A stretch of 64,000 nt of DNA from Melghiribacillus thermohalophilus (GCF_004342905.1 NZ_SMAN01000017.1:1-64000); one strand, 5' to 3'; numbered from the stretch's first letter, positions 52,207-61,960 are shown. The notes: generated from the letters alone by a model not told the origin. Numbers and translations: made by a program.

Positions 52207-52871
52207 GAAGTAATCCCTTCTATGCATCGGGGCCCCTCATTTTTTGGATTGTTCACGAATGTTGATACTTCATCCGCCGTTAAGTCTTCATCAGGCAGGC
52301 CCAGAAGAAAATCCCTCATTTCGTCGGGATCTCTCTGTTGAGGGTCAATCCATCGATCCTCATCGTCCTGCGGCAAAATAACCGGCATCCGATCATGAAT
52401 GTTTTTCATAAAGTCATTGGGCGCCTTCGTTAAAATCGTGCAGGTGACCAGCTCCTGATCTCCCTTTTTCCATCGATCCCATAGTCCGGCAAAAGCAAAC
52501 AGTCTGCGATTGTTTAAGGATATGCGGAGAGGCTGCTTTTTCTTACCTGTCTGTTTCCATTCATAAAAACTGTCCGCCACGATCAGACACCGCTTTCTAG
52601 CAAGCAGATGTTTAAAACTCGGTTTCGATGAAGCCGTCTCAGCCCTGGCATTAATCATCTTATAGCCGATACTCGGATCCTTTGACCAGAAAGGCACAAG
52701 TCCCCAGCGCAAATATCCTGCCTTGTTCCTTTTCCCGTCATTCACAATGCAAAGCACGTCCTGGGAAGGTGCAATATTGTACCTGGGATGATAATCATCC
52801 AGTCGGTGGTCAATGCCGAACCTCTCCAGAATTTCAAGTTCTTCAGCCAGCAGTGTAAAGCGTCCGCACAA
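52197..52871 (-). CDS. SRAP domain (HMCES/YedK-type) abasic-site DNA-protein crosslinking protein
   Basis: The 224-residue protein starts with Met-Cys-Gly-Arg-Phe if initiation is at the TTG at 52871, which has AGAGGGG eight bases upstream; upstream in-frame codons give an extra three residues. After Met removal Cys2 is the catalytic nucleophile of SRAP proteins, so TTG is strongly favoured. Other marks: YNIAPSQ, LRWGLVPFW, NARAET with catalytic Glu/Asn, RCLIVADSFYEWK and HDRMPVIL with the active-site His. It crosslinks to abasic sites in single-stranded DNA. It starts 5 bp after the plsC stop, so they are co-transcribed. Confidence 0.9.
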   Translation of the reverse strand: MCGRFTLLAEELEILERFGIDHRLDDYHPRYNIAPSQDVLCIVNDGKRNKAGYLRWGLVPFWSKDPSIGYKMINARAETASSKPSFKHLLARKRCLIVADSFYEWKQTGKKKQPLRISLNNRRLFAFAGLWDRWKKGDQELVTCTILTKAPNDFMKNIHDRMPVILPQDDEDRWIDPQQRDPDEMRDFLLGLPDEDLTADEVSTFVNNPKNEGPRCIEGITSTD

Positions 52872-52876
52872 ATCCC

Positions 52877-53602
52877 TCACCCCTCTCTTCTCTGCAGAAC
52901 CTGCATGATTTTGGTCTGTGCACGCTCGGCCAGATGACTCAATGGATATGCCCCATAATCCTCTGGATAAATAGGATCGCAGACCGTCAACTTCACTTGT
53001 GCCGGTTTGATTCCGATTCCGTTTTGTTCCATGATGTGATATGTTCCGTCAATCACGACCGGAACCACGGGAACCCTTGCCCTGACTGCCAGTCTGAAAC
53101 TCCCCGCTTTAAAGGGGTGCATCTCTGGTCCTTTCGTTCGGGTCCCCTCAGGAAAAATCACAAGAGAGTGTCCGTTTTTCAGCACATCGATTCCCTTTGC
53201 AAACGCCTGGACCGTCTGCCTTTTATTGGTCCGATCAATAAAAACACAGTGCATTTCTTCCATCCATGAACGGACAACAGGAATTTTTTTTACTTCTATT
53301 TTAGACATAAATCCCACAGGTTTATCCAGATAACCGAGAAGGGCCATAATATCAAAGTTCCCCTGATGATTGGCGACAATCAATACCGGACCTTCCGGAA
53401 ATTTTTCGTTTCCGGTAATCGTCACCTTCGCTCCTGCCGCTCTGAGGATTCCCTTTGCCCATCTTTTCGGCAGATCAAATATGATGGCATCCTGTTCATC
53501 TGCAGGCAGTGATGCAATGTTTTTCTTTTTGATTTTCCATAATGCTGGCAAACTGTAACAGATAAAACCGATCATATAGATCGCCGTCCAAATGGTTCGC
53601 AT
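52877..53602 (-). CDS. plsC: 1-acyl-sn-glycerol-3-phosphate acyltransferase (PlsC family)
   Basis: The 241-residue protein has an N-terminal membrane helix and the acyltransferase blocks I NHQGNFDIM (H-x4-D), II (VFIDRTNKRQ) and III FPEGTRTKG, with block IV VPVVPVVIDGTY. The enzyme adds a second acyl chain to lysophosphatidate in phospholipid synthesis. Its length is normal. It shares a transcript with the SRAP gene, five bases apart. YhdO-type in B. subtilis is the closest match I recall. Confidence 0.87.
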   Translation of the reverse strand: MRTIWTAIYMIGFICYSLPALWKIKKKNIASLPADEQDAIIFDLPKRWAKGILRAAGAKVTITGNEKFPEGPVLIVANHQGNFDIMALLGYLDKPVGFMSKIEVKKIPVVRSWMEEMHCVFIDRTNKRQTVQAFAKGIDVLKNGHSLVIFPEGTRTKGPEMHPFKAGSFRLAVRARVPVVPVVIDGTYHIMEQNGIGIKPAQVKLTVCDPIYPEDYGAYPLSHLAERAQTKIMQVLQRREG

Positions 53603-53829
53603 CTCTTTCTCCCCTTTAATCTAAGATCGTTTCTTTATCGGATTCCCTTTGATTTGCTTTGAATTCCAGCCGTCCATAGATTCACTATTCCTATTTTACT
53701 AGAGAAGAGGTGGAATGAATAGGAAAATGTTATAACGTTAAATGGGTCAGGCAGAACGCTGAAAATCATGTTAAAATAAGGAAGGGAAACAATCGTTTGA
53801 TGACACCAAACAAAGAAAGGATTATGCCC

Positions 53830-54672
53830 ATGCTTAAGCAATTCATTCAACAGGCAAAGGTTATTGTATTTGATATGGATGGAACTCTCTATGAAGGAAC
53901 GGGACATTTTCGCTTGCTGGCAGAAAATATTAAACATCATCTTCCCGAAGATCAGCAGCAAGCCTATATGTCATGCTATGAATCTTTTAAACAGGGAAAT
54001 AGTCCGTTGAAAATTGGTACCGTTTATGATGCAGAGCATGATGTGATTTTTGAATGGGACCCATTTGCTGAAAGGCTAAGCAAGGCGAGAAACTGGGACA
54101 ATGAGCCAGTTTCTGTTCAGGATGTTCCTGATCGCTTACGGGTAAAAGATTTCGACTTTCAGCGCTGGGTGCCGATAGGCGATGGCTGGTGGCCGCCGCA
54201 TGTCATTGGCCGGCATTTTGGTTTAACCAACGAACACACCGAAACAGCTTACCACCAGACCAAAGAACAGATGGCTGAAAAACAGGATTATTTAACACCT
54301 ACCCCGGGGTTGAAAACTTTTCTGGAGTCCATTTCCCCGTCTAAAAAGCTGGTTTTAATGACCAACAGCGAAAAAAATGATGTCCAGCGGATACTGTCTC
54401 AGCTTGGGATTGATCATCTGTTTAAAGACCGAATCACCTCTGCATACAAGCCGGTTAAAACCAGAGACCATCTGGAAAGGATCATCGATACCTATCAGGT
54501 AAATCCAGAGGAAGTTTTATCAGTTGGGGATAATTTTATGAACGAAATAGCCCCTGCTCTGCAGCTCGGGGTAAAAGCCATCTGGATCACCCAATCCAAT
54601 CAAGTGCCTGTTAAAGATGAACGTTATATAAATGTTCCGACCCTGGAAAATATTCATGTGATAATGGGATAA
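53830..54672 (+). CDS. HAD superfamily hydrolase
   Basis: The 280-residue protein has motif I VFDMDGTLYEG (Asp15, Asp17), motif II LMTNSEKNDVQ, a motif III Lys in SAYKPVKTRDH and motif IV LSVGDNFMNEIAPA, so all catalytic residues are present. The large cap between motifs I and II contains WVPIGDGWWPPHVIGRHF. It is a phosphatase of unknown substrate. The ATG at 53830 has AAAGG nine bases upstream; in-frame ATGs at 53797 and 53824 are less well placed. Confidence 0.83.
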   Translation: MLKQFIQQAKVIVFDMDGTLYEGTGHFRLLAENIKHHLPEDQQQAYMSCYESFKQGNSPLKIGTVYDAEHDVIFEWDPFAERLSKARNWDNEPVSVQDVPDRLRVKDFDFQRWVPIGDGWWPPHVIGRHFGLTNEHTETAYHQTKEQMAEKQDYLTPTPGLKTFLESISPSKKLVLMTNSEKNDVQRILSQLGIDHLFKDRITSAYKPVKTRDHLERIIDTYQVNPEEVLSVGDNFMNEIAPALQLGVKAIWITQSNQVPVKDERYINVPTLENIHVIMG

Positions 54673-54833
54673 TATTCAAAAAGGCAGAGGCTCCTCCCCT
54701 GTTTCACCCTCAACCAGAAGCCTGTCACAGGGAGAAGGTACCCGATTAATATCTTATTAAAGGAAGTGCAATATAAAGCGGTCGTTGGATGAGGAATATG
54801 TTTCAGCTCTTAGTAATGGGTTATGTCCGTCAA

Positions 54834-54862
54834 AAGAGAATTGACGGACTTTTCTTGTCTTT
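54834..54862 (+). terminator. Hairpin with T-rich tail
   Basis: GTCCGTCAA/TTGACGGAC stem followed by TTTTCTTGTCTTTTT. It lies in a 284-bp interval after the HAD gene that otherwise shows no convincing gene. Confidence 0.7.
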
Positions 54863-54956
54863 TTGGTGTATATATCTCCGTCCAGACACTGATTGCGAGT
54901 GATGCTCATCCCCTTAAAAACCAATAACAATGGTTTCCCGGTGACAAACTGCTTTT

Positions 54957-55478
54957 TCATTCTGTCTGTTTCCATTCTTTTATAACCTTTTTATACAGCC
55001 GATAATTTTCCTCATCGAAACAAACAAACATCACCTTTTCAAGTCCTTTCTTTTTCTTAATAAATTCCCGGACTGTTTTTATAGCCACGCCCGCCGCTTC
55101 TTCTTTTGGATAACCATAAACACCTGTGCTGATGTTCGGAAAAGCAATGGTATAGAGGTTTTGTTTCACGGCGAGCTCCATGGATTGTCTATAACAGCTG
55201 GCTAACAGCCTGGCTTCGTTCTGATTTCCTCCTCTCCAGATCGGTCCGACGGTGTGAATGACTTTTTTGGCGGGAAGATTTCCGGCTGTTGTCATTACGG
55301 CTTCACCGGTTGGACAGCCGCCGATCTGCCGGCATTCCTCCATAATGGCTGGCCCGCCGGCCCGGTGAATGGCTCCGTCTACCCCGCCTCCTCCAGCCAG
55401 CTGTTCATTAGCGGCATTGACAATGGCATCTACCTCAATTCTAGAAATATCCCCTTTGATCACGTCAATAGCTGTCAT
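54957..55478 (-). CDS. Macro domain protein (ADP-ribosyl hydrolase, YmdB/MacroD-like)
   Basis: The 173-residue single macrodomain has the ADP-ribose contacts [26 protein letters not shown] (about 17-42), the conserved Asn and Asp of the MacroD class, and [14 protein letters not shown] near 115. Such proteins hydrolyse O-acetyl-ADP-ribose and mono-ADP-ribosylated substrates. It stands alone, with no NAD-transferase gene beside it. The GGGGG-type RBS lies upstream of the ATG. Confidence 0.88.
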   Translation of the reverse strand: MTAIDVIKGDISRIEVDAIVNAANEQLAGGGGVDGAIHRAGGPAIMEECRQIGGCPTGEAVMTTAGNLPAKKVIHTVGPIWRGGNQNEARLLASCYRQSMELAVKQNLYTIAFPNISTGVYGYPKEEAAGVAIKTVREFIKKKKGLEKVMFVCFDEENYRLYKKVIKEWKQTE

Positions 55479-55576
55479 ATTCGTGCCCCCTTTTCAATCA
55501 ATTCGTATTATAATCAGGCATGTTAATCAAATCATGCTCATATCATGTTAAAAAGATACGAAATGGAGGAATCATC

Positions 55577-56008
55577 TTGCAATTTTATTATGGACACCAG
55601 ATGCCTTTGCGCATTCTGGATGAAGCTGAGTTCTGGAAGCATCAGGAAGAAGAACATACCGTCGTCATACGTGAACTGGTCAGCAACCTGGAACAGGAAT
55701 ATGTAGAAGCCCTTTTGGAATGGGAAGACGCACTGTCCAGGACCCACCAGCAGATTGTACGATACATCGAATCCGTCATTCGATCCCCGGGGTATATTCC
55801 TCAGGAGCTTTATTCCAACGTGCTGCACCTCGTCGATTTCTGCCTGAGACAGAGCCTCGCATTTATCAAGTTATGTCAGCAAATCAAAACCGAGAGCAGT
55901 GCTGTTCAAAACAACCCAACGGCAAAAGTCGTGCTTGACCATATCATTCGGGAATCGGAATACTTTGTCGGCATTTCTCAGGTGTTGTTGGCCCATCAGC
56001 AGACCTGA
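55577..56008 (+). CDS. DUF2935 family protein
   Basis: The 143-residue alpha-helical protein starts at a TTG (55577) with GGAGG seven bases upstream. The opening FYYGHQMPLRILDEAEFWKHQEEEHTVVIREL, with a Glu/His pattern spaced as in four-helix metal-binding bundles, resembles DUF2935. A late HIIRESEYFVGI repeats the theme. DUF2935 proteins are usually a tandem of two such halves; here only one is present. The function is unknown. Confidence 0.65.
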   Translation: MQFYYGHQMPLRILDEAEFWKHQEEEHTVVIRELVSNLEQEYVEALLEWEDALSRTHQQIVRYIESVIRSPGYIPQELYSNVLHLVDFCLRQSLAFIKLCQQIKTESSAVQNNPTAKVVLDHIIRESEYFVGISQVLLAHQQT

Positions 56009-56040
56009 CGAGATCCCCTGGAAACATGGGGTTTTTTTCT
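56009..56040 (+). terminator. Terminator after the DUF2935 gene
   Basis: ATCCCCTG/CATGGGGT with a GAAA loop is followed by TTTTTTT. Confidence 0.8.
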
Positions 56041-56062
56041 GTCTCCACAGCGATAGCATGTA

Positions 56063-56677
56063 TCATTCATACAATCCCCCGGTATATAACATAGTTAAAT
56101 GATGGGCTGCATGATCCAGTGACAGATCCTCATTTTCTACCAGATCCCACATGAACATTTCATTGGCGTAGAACCAGGCCCTGGCAATATACGCTGCATC
56201 AAGGGCGGATTTTGCCAGTCCTTTATGCTGGGAATACGTTATATCTTCCGTGATTCTCCTGATGAACCTTTCACGGATTTCAACCCATTTTTCTTTTACC
56301 GCTTCTGAAAGGCCGATAGCCTCCTTCATTACTTTCAACATTTCTCGTTCCTGAACGGCAAGCTTTAAAAACAGGCGAACCTGGTGCTCAATCCGTTCAT
56401 AAGCCTCTTGCTTCGTTTCGGGTTGGAAGGGAAGTTCAGCCACATCATAAAAACGATTCATCACATGCTCCATCAGTTCGATCAACAGCTCATCTTTATT
56501 TTGGAAGTAGACGTATGCTGTACCATACCCCTTATTGGCTTTTTTTATAATCTGGGATATGGTCGACTTCTGAAATCCATTTTCTAAAAAAACGTCGAGG
56601 CCCGCTTCGAGCAGTTCTTTTCTTGTCTGCCTGGCCTGTTTTTGTCTGGGGGATAACAGCTGATCATCCTGTCTCAT
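56063..56677 (-). CDS. TetR family repressor, probable regulator of the kyn operon
   Basis: The 204-residue protein has the TetR DNA-binding region TRKELLEAGLDVFLENGFQKSTISQIIKKA followed by YGTAYVYFQNKDELLIELM. The C-terminal domain is helical and binds a ligand of unknown nature. It is divergent from kynU with 154 bp between the starts, which hold a perfect 17-bp palindrome overlapping the kyn promoter. It is therefore likely to repress the operon and respond to tryptophan, kynurenine or a related compound; this is inference. Confidence 0.87.
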   Translation of the reverse strand: MRQDDQLLSPRQKQARQTRKELLEAGLDVFLENGFQKSTISQIIKKANKGYGTAYVYFQNKDELLIELMEHVMNRFYDVAELPFQPETKQEAYERIEHQVRLFLKLAVQEREMLKVMKEAIGLSEAVKEKWVEIRERFIRRITEDITYSQHKGLAKSALDAAYIARAWFYANEMFMWDLVENEDLSLDHAAHHLTMLYTGGLYE

Positions 56678-56755
56678 TTAACTCCTCCTTGCTATCTCTC
56701 TTACCATCTATTATAATCAAAAATTCAAAATTTTTCTTCTCATTGACATCATATC

Positions 56756-56785
56756 ATTGACATAGTGTCAATATCATAATATGAT
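56756..56785 (+). promoter_or_regulatory. kyn operon promoter with TetR-type operator over the -35 box
   Basis: ATTGACATAGTGTCAAT (56756-56772) is a perfect 7-3-7 palindrome. Its left half contains TTGACA (56757-56762), followed after exactly 17 bases by TATGAT (56780-56785). Repressor binding would block the -35 element. The site is 47 bp before the kynU start. Confidence 0.8.
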
Positions 56786-56831
56786 AAAGTCATTGTAAAT
56801 TACAGAAAATTTCGAACCTGGAGTGAAGCTT

Positions 56832-58103
56832 ATGACTTTAACACTGGATGATGCCCGTCAATTGGACAGAGAAGATCCATTGTATAAGTTCCGTAATGAG
56901 TTTTACGTTCGGGATGACGTCATTTATCTTGACGGAAACTCCCTGGGACTTTTGTCAAAACGTGCGGAACAATCCCTTTTGGACATGCTGGAATCCTGGA
57001 AAAACTTTGGAATTGACGGATGGACGACAGGGGAACATCCCTGGTTTTATCTGTCTGAAAGCCTTGGGAATCAGATGGCTGAGCTTGTAGGTGCGAAACC
57101 AGATGAAGTAGTTGTTAGCGGTTCCACAACCGTGAACTTGCATCAGCTGGCCGCAACCTTTTACGAACCACGGGACAGCAAAACAAAAATTTTAGCCGAT
57201 GAATTAAATTTTCCATCGGATATTTACGCCCTCCAAAGTCAGATCAAGCTGAAAGGCTATGATCCTGCTGAACATCTGATTCGGGTCAGAAGCCGGGATG
57301 GACATACCCTCCATGAAGAGGATATCATTGCACAGATGACCGATGATGTAGCCCTGATTGTACTGCCGAGCGTGCTTTACCGGAGCGGTCAAATCCTGGA
57401 CATGAAACGCCTAACAGCAGAAGCCCATAAGCGAAACATCATGATCGGTTTCGACTTATGTCATTCCATTGGTGCCATCCCCCATTCCCTCGATGAGTGG
57501 GATGTGGACTTTGCTTTCTGGTGCAACTACAAACACTTAAATGCTGGACCGGGAAGTGTAGCCGCCCTTTATGTCAATGAAAAACATTTTGGACAAACAC
57601 CGGGACTGGCTGGATGGTTCAGCTCCCATAAAGAAAAGCAGTTCGATATGGAACATACCCTCACACCGGCAGAGAATGCGGGCGCTTTCCAGATCGGAAC
57701 CCCGCATATTTTAAGTGCTGCGCCATTAATCGGTTCCCTTGAATTATTCAAAGAGGCCGGAATTGAAAACATCCGGAAAAAATCGCTGAAACTCACCCAA
57801 TTTATGATGGATGTAATTGATCAGGAACTGATGGAATATAACTTTACGTATGGCAATCCAATGGAAGATCATCAGCGTGGCGGTCATATTTATCTGGAAC
57901 ATGATGAAGCAGCACGGATCTGTAAAGCCCTCAAAGACGCAAATGTCGTTCCGGATTTTAGAGCTCCAAAGGGCATCCGTCTGGCACCTGTTGCCCTTTA
58001 CAATACCTTTGAGGATGTCTATCGCACTGTTCAGATTTTAAAAGATATTATGAAACATGAAACCTATAAAAAATATGAAAACAAACGGGGTGTCGTGGCA
58101 TGA
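56832..58103 (+). CDS. kynU: Kynureninase
   Basis: The 423-residue PLP enzyme is of the aminotransferase V class. It has [10 protein letters not shown] (33-42) near the start, [11 protein letters not shown] (cofactor phosphate contact), [13 protein letters not shown], and PLP-lysine 234 in [14 protein letters not shown]. It hydrolyses kynurenine to anthranilate and alanine. The ATG at 56832 has GGAG eight bases upstream; an earlier GTG is too close to the RBS. It is the first gene of kynU-kynB-kynA-NSS and overlaps kynB by 4 bp. Confidence 0.95.
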   Translation: MTLTLDDARQLDREDPLYKFRNEFYVRDDVIYLDGNSLGLLSKRAEQSLLDMLESWKNFGIDGWTTGEHPWFYLSESLGNQMAELVGAKPDEVVVSGSTTVNLHQLAATFYEPRDSKTKILADELNFPSDIYALQSQIKLKGYDPAEHLIRVRSRDGHTLHEEDIIAQMTDDVALIVLPSVLYRSGQILDMKRLTAEAHKRNIMIGFDLCHSIGAIPHSLDEWDVDFAFWCNYKHLNAGPGSVAALYVNEKHFGQTPGLAGWFSSHKEKQFDMEHTLTPAENAGAFQIGTPHILSAAPLIGSLELFKEAGIENIRKKSLKLTQFMMDVIDQELMEYNFTYGNPMEDHQRGGHIYLEHDEAARICKALKDANVVPDFRAPKGIRLAPVALYNTFEDVYRTVQILKDIMKHETYKKYENKRGVVA

Positions 58104-58735
58104 CGAAATGGATTGACATATCTCAGCCCCTTCATCATGGAATCGCCCACTGGCCGGGGGACACCCCTTTTTCCTATGAGATTTCATTCTCAAAAGAACA
58201 GACAGGTTCGGTCAATATTGGAAGAATCACGACCAGCCTGCATACAGGGACCCACGTGGATGCACCGCTTCACTTTGATCCTGAGGGGGCATCCATCGAT
58301 GAACTCGATATTAATCAATTCATTGGAAAAGCCAGGCTCATCGATGTTTCCCATTGCAAAAGGATTGGAGCAAATGAGCTTAAAGATGTGGATTTTCTTG
58401 GTGCGGATCACATCTTGCTTCGAACATCGGCACATCCAGATCCGGATCGTTTTCCAGAGGAAATCCCGTCCCTGGTGCCGGATCTCGCTCCTTTTTTACA
58501 GGAACATGGCATCCACCTGGTGGGAGTTGACGTGCCTTCGGTGGACCCCCTGGACAGCAAAGAAATGGCCGCACACCATGCTTTAAACCGGCACGGAATT
58601 GCCATTTTAGAAAATCTGGTTCTTGATCACCTGGGGCCTGGGGATTACGAATTAATCGCTTTGCCCCTCCCAATCCGGGGAGCAGACGGCAGTCCTGTCC
58701 GTGCCATCGTTAAACCAATTGATTTGGAGGGATAA
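58100..58735 (+). CDS. kynB: Kynurenine formamidase
   Basis: The 211-residue cyclase-family metal hydrolase has [12 protein letters not shown] (His48, His52, Asp54, His58), the zinc-binding signature HxGTHxDxPxH. A late [24 protein letters not shown] also fits KynB. It converts N-formylkynurenine to kynurenine and formate, the middle step of the pathway. It starts inside the kynU stop (ATGA) and is followed two bases later by kynA. Confidence 0.95.
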   Translation: MTKWIDISQPLHHGIAHWPGDTPFSYEISFSKEQTGSVNIGRITTSLHTGTHVDAPLHFDPEGASIDELDINQFIGKARLIDVSHCKRIGANELKDVDFLGADHILLRTSAHPDPDRFPEEIPSLVPDLAPFLQEHGIHLVGVDVPSVDPLDSKEMAAHHALNRHGIAILENLVLDHLGPGDYELIALPLPIRGADGSPVRAIVKPIDLEG

Positions 58736-58737
58736 AC

Positions 58738-59580
58738 ATGAGCAAACATCTATCGGAAATGGAAAAGGAACAAGGTGTTCACACAGATTTTAAAAATAAT
58801 ATGACCTATGGGGATTATTTGCAGCTGGACAAAATCTTGTCCAGTCAGCATCGGCTGTCTGACCATCATGATGAAATGCTGTTTATTACCATTCATCAGG
58901 TCAGTGAACTATGGATGAAACTGATTTTACATGAGATCCGTGCAGCCATCGACCATATCGAACAGGATGAGCTTGATCCGGCTTTTAAAATGCTGGCCCG
59001 CGTGTCGAAAATTCAGTCACAGATCATTTATGCCTGGGATGTTTTGTCCACCCTCACGCCATCTGAATATATGGAATTCCGTGACAAACTAGGACAGGCT
59101 TCCGGTTTTCAGTCCTATCAATACCGGATGATCGAATTTTCCCTGGGCTATAAATCAGATTACATCCTAAAAATCTATGAAAAAGATCCGAAACTATTAA
59201 AGGAATTAAAAGAAGCCTACAAAGCACCGAGTCTATATGATACCGCCATTAAACAGCTGGCAAAAGCAGGGTTCGATATTAACCCTGAACTTTTACACCG
59301 GGATTACTCGAAACCTTACCAGAGCGATCCTTCTGTTGAAGAGGCCTGGCTCGCCGTTTACAAAGATGTTGAAACGTACTGGAATCTGTATCAGCTCGCT
59401 GAAAAGCTGATCGACATTGAAGACTGGATCCAGCAGTGGCGCTTCCGCCATATGAAAACGGTGGAACGGATTATTGGCCACAAAATGGGGACAGGGGGAT
59501 CATCAGGTGTAGGCTACCTTAAGAAAGTGCTTGACCACTGCTTCTTCCCTGAACTGTGGAACATACGCACAAAATTATGA
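58738..59580 (+). CDS. kynA: Tryptophan 2,3-dioxygenase
   Basis: The 280-residue haem dioxygenase has [31 protein letters not shown] with the distal-pocket His, [20 protein letters not shown] (substrate pocket) and [16 protein letters not shown] with the proximal haem His near 239. It opens the indole ring of tryptophan to N-formylkynurenine, the first step. GGAGG lies nine bases before the ATG. It sits third in the operon, immediately upstream of the amino acid transporter gene. Confidence 0.95.
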   Translation: MSKHLSEMEKEQGVHTDFKNNMTYGDYLQLDKILSSQHRLSDHHDEMLFITIHQVSELWMKLILHEIRAAIDHIEQDELDPAFKMLARVSKIQSQIIYAWDVLSTLTPSEYMEFRDKLGQASGFQSYQYRMIEFSLGYKSDYILKIYEKDPKLLKELKEAYKAPSLYDTAIKQLAKAGFDINPELLHRDYSKPYQSDPSVEEAWLAVYKDVETYWNLYQLAEKLIDIEDWIQQWRFRHMKTVERIIGHKMGTGGSSGVGYLKKVLDHCFFPELWNIRTKL

Positions 59581-59609
59581 ACCTATTTCAATGCAAAGGA
59601 GCTGAAACG

Positions 59610-60950
59610 ATGGATGGGAGAAAAGAACAATGGTCTTCTAAATTAGGGTTTATCCTGTCTTCAGCCGGTGCGGCCATCGGACTGGGGGCAATCTGGAAAT
59701 TTCCTTATGTTACAGGTATGAATGGTGGGGGAGCATTTTTCCTGGTTTTCATCGCCTTTACACTGTTCATTGGACTGCCGATGCTAGTTTCCGAATTCGT
59801 GATCGGACGAGGAGCCGGTAAAGAAGCGATCAGTGCTTATGCAAAGTTGGCACCTGATTCCCTTTGGCCATGGGTTGGACGCCTGGGTTTAATCGGAAGC
59901 TTTTTGCTGTTATCCTTTTACTCCGTAGCAGGCGGCTGGGTTCTCATTTATACAGCCATGTCAATTCCAGGCATGATCATCAGCGGGAGCGCAAATTATC
60001 CGGAACTTTTTGGAACAATTACATCAAGCCCTGCTGTGACTTTGCTGGGACTTGCCCTTTTCATTCTGATTAACGTCGTCGTGCTCTCATTTGGCATACA
60101 AAACGGAATTGAAAAAGCAAATAAATACATGATGCCTCTGTTATTTATCTTTTTTATCATTATCGTCATCCGCGCTTTGACATTAGAAGGGGCAATGGAA
60201 GGAGTCCGGTTTTTCCTGACACCGAGCTTTGAAAATATAACCGGGGAAAGCATTCTGTATGCCCTCGGCCAGTCGTTCTTTGCCCTGGCAGTAGGGTTTT
60301 CTGTATTGGTGACGTACAGTTCTTATCTCGAGCGGGATGTGAGCCTTCCTTCATCAGCAGGCTGGGTAGCCATCATGAACATATTTGTATCCATGCTGGC
60401 CGGACTTGCTATTTTTCCTGCCGTATTCTCCTTTGGATTAGAACCGACAGAGGGGCCCGGGTTATTGTTCATCGTGCTTCCGACAGTCTTTTCCCAGATG
60501 CCGCTGGGCGAACTCTTTTTAAGCCTGTTCTTATTGCTGTTTTTATTTGCCACATTAACCAGCTCATTCAGTCTGTTTGAGATTATGATTTCTGCCTTTA
60601 CAGAAAAGAAGCGGGAAGCAAGGAAATCCATTTCTCTGGTTACAGGACTCATCGTCTTCCTGGCTGGAATACCGGCAGCCTTATCCTTCAGTATACTGAA
60701 GGACTTTCAGATCTTCGGAAAAAATGTCTTTGATGCTACCGATTTTCTGGTCAGTAACATTCTTCTGCCGGTCGGATGTTTACTGATTGCATTATTTATC
60801 GTACACAGGATGGACAAGAAGCTGGTGGAACAGGAATTCATGACTGCTACTGCCGCATCTCCTGCATTATATGCTGGATGGAGATGGCTGATGCAATGGA
60901 TCGTACCGATGGGAATTATCATTGTATTTATCAATTTGATAACAGGATAA
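59610..60950 (+). CDS. Neurotransmitter:sodium symporter family transporter (probable tryptophan importer)
   Basis: The 446-residue protein has 11-12 predicted membrane helices of the LeuT fold. The first helix IGLGAIWKFPYV matches the unwound sodium/substrate site of the family. The later VGFSVLVTYSSYLERD (TM6-7) and SSFSLFEIMISAF (TM8) are also present. MhsT, a Bacillus relative, imports tryptophan and other hydrophobic amino acids. The ATG at 59610 has AAAGGAG eight bases upstream, 30 bp past the kynA stop. Location in the kyn operon points to tryptophan or kynurenine uptake. Confidence 0.87.
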   Translation: MDGRKEQWSSKLGFILSSAGAAIGLGAIWKFPYVTGMNGGGAFFLVFIAFTLFIGLPMLVSEFVIGRGAGKEAISAYAKLAPDSLWPWVGRLGLIGSFLLLSFYSVAGGWVLIYTAMSIPGMIISGSANYPELFGTITSSPAVTLLGLALFILINVVVLSFGIQNGIEKANKYMMPLLFIFFIIIVIRALTLEGAMEGVRFFLTPSFENITGESILYALGQSFFALAVGFSVLVTYSSYLERDVSLPSSAGWVAIMNIFVSMLAGLAIFPAVFSFGLEPTEGPGLLFIVLPTVFSQMPLGELFLSLFLLLFLFATLTSSFSLFEIMISAFTEKKREARKSISLVTGLIVFLAGIPAALSFSILKDFQIFGKNVFDATDFLVSNILLPVGCLLIALFIVHRMDKKLVEQEFMTATAASPALYAGWRWLMQWIVPMGIIIVFINLITG

Positions 60951-61010
60951 ATGGTTTTTTTGATTTTGAGAGTTTATTCAATAGTCCATGAAGTCAGAAA
61001 AAATGCCAAC

Positions 61011-61048
61011 CCATAACGTCCAGGTTTCCCCTGGACGTTATCATTTTT
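61011..61048. terminator. Bidirectional terminator at the end of the kyn operon
   Basis: ATAACGTCCAGG/CCTGGACGTTAT is a perfect 12-bp stem with a short loop, followed by ATTTTT. It lies between convergent genes. Confidence 0.85.
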
Positions 61049-61067
61049 AAGGGTTTCTGAATAAATC

Positions 61068-61805
61068 TCATCTGCCCACCCATTGTTCCAGCCAAACCGG
61101 CAAATAATCATAGGCAAATGCATCCTCAGGATAATCAATAAAAGCTGTATCCCCTTCTTCATACATCTGCTGGATCAGTTCATTCAGCGCTCCCATATAG
61201 TCATCATATAAAAACTCGTAGCTGATCGTCTCTTTCGGCATGAAATTTTCACTGCAAACGGATGGATGAGTGTAATTGAGATAGGTCCGGCACGGTATGG
61301 GACGTACTTCATAAGCCAGGCATGTATTCGTGACCGGGTCCAGCAGCGGGCACGGAACCTGTCTGGCAATATATTTTTGTTTAAAGCGTTCGTCGTTTTC
61401 AAAATCGAGGGATGTCAGCTCTTTCAGTTTCTTACCATACTGGCCGAAATAGTTCTTTAGATGCTTTAGCAATTGGTTTTTCCGCTCTTCATCCATCCTC
61501 TCAATTGCCTGCTGTATCAGTTTTCCTTCCATGCGGTTAATAATAATCGGGAAGTAACAGCAAAAGGCACAGCCCATCTGACAGCTCGGTTTGACATCCA
61601 TAACCTTCTCCATCTGGCTGATTTCATCATTTACTTTTTGTAATAATTGCTGAAAAGCAAGCATAATTTTTTCGGCAGAAGGGACCCCCTTCTTTAAAAC
61701 GTGATCAGCTATTTCGTAAAAAGAATCCGAATCGATTTCATAATGTTCGTGTAATTTCTGTACACGCTTCCCCATCTCTACATAGGATAGATAGCGGTCC
61801 ATCAT
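61068..61805 (-). CDS. YkgJ family cysteine cluster protein
   Basis: The 245-residue protein has an N-terminal helical region and then the cysteine cluster: CQMGCAFCCYFP (about 92-103), and CPLLDPVTNTCLAYEVRPIPCRTYLN (about 148-173) with a further Cys in HPSVC. This arrangement (YkgJ/UPF0153-type) is thought to bind zinc or an iron-sulfur cluster; the function is unknown. ATGs at 61805 and 61802 both suit the GGAG five to eight bases upstream. Confidence 0.83.
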   Translation of the reverse strand: MMDRYLSYVEMGKRVQKLHEHYEIDSDSFYEIADHVLKKGVPSAEKIMLAFQQLLQKVNDEISQMEKVMDVKPSCQMGCAFCCYFPIIINRMEGKLIQQAIERMDEERKNQLLKHLKNYFGQYGKKLKELTSLDFENDERFKQKYIARQVPCPLLDPVTNTCLAYEVRPIPCRTYLNYTHPSVCSENFMPKETISYEFLYDDYMGALNELIQQMYEEGDTAFIDYPEDAFAYDYLPVWLEQWVGR

Positions 61806-61960
61806 TCATTCTCCTTCTTTGTGATCATAGTTTTATTGTAAAGGAGGCAGGGCATGAAAAGCAAAAGATGCTGAATTTTTCACCCCCCCTTTTGTGTTCT
61901 CTTTTTCAGACGTGACAATGCCCACCAGCCTCCAAATCTATTCATGAAAGGGTGTCTTTT

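Noticed and set aside
54757-54975. 72-codon minus-strand ORF between the HAD and macrodomain genes
   Set aside because: It contains the terminator hairpin at 54834-54862 and has no RBS; it probably arises by chance.
61905-61928. Possible extra copy of the dispersed repeat (CAGACGTGACAATGCCCACC)
   Set aside because: Too many mismatches to the consensus and no partner arm.
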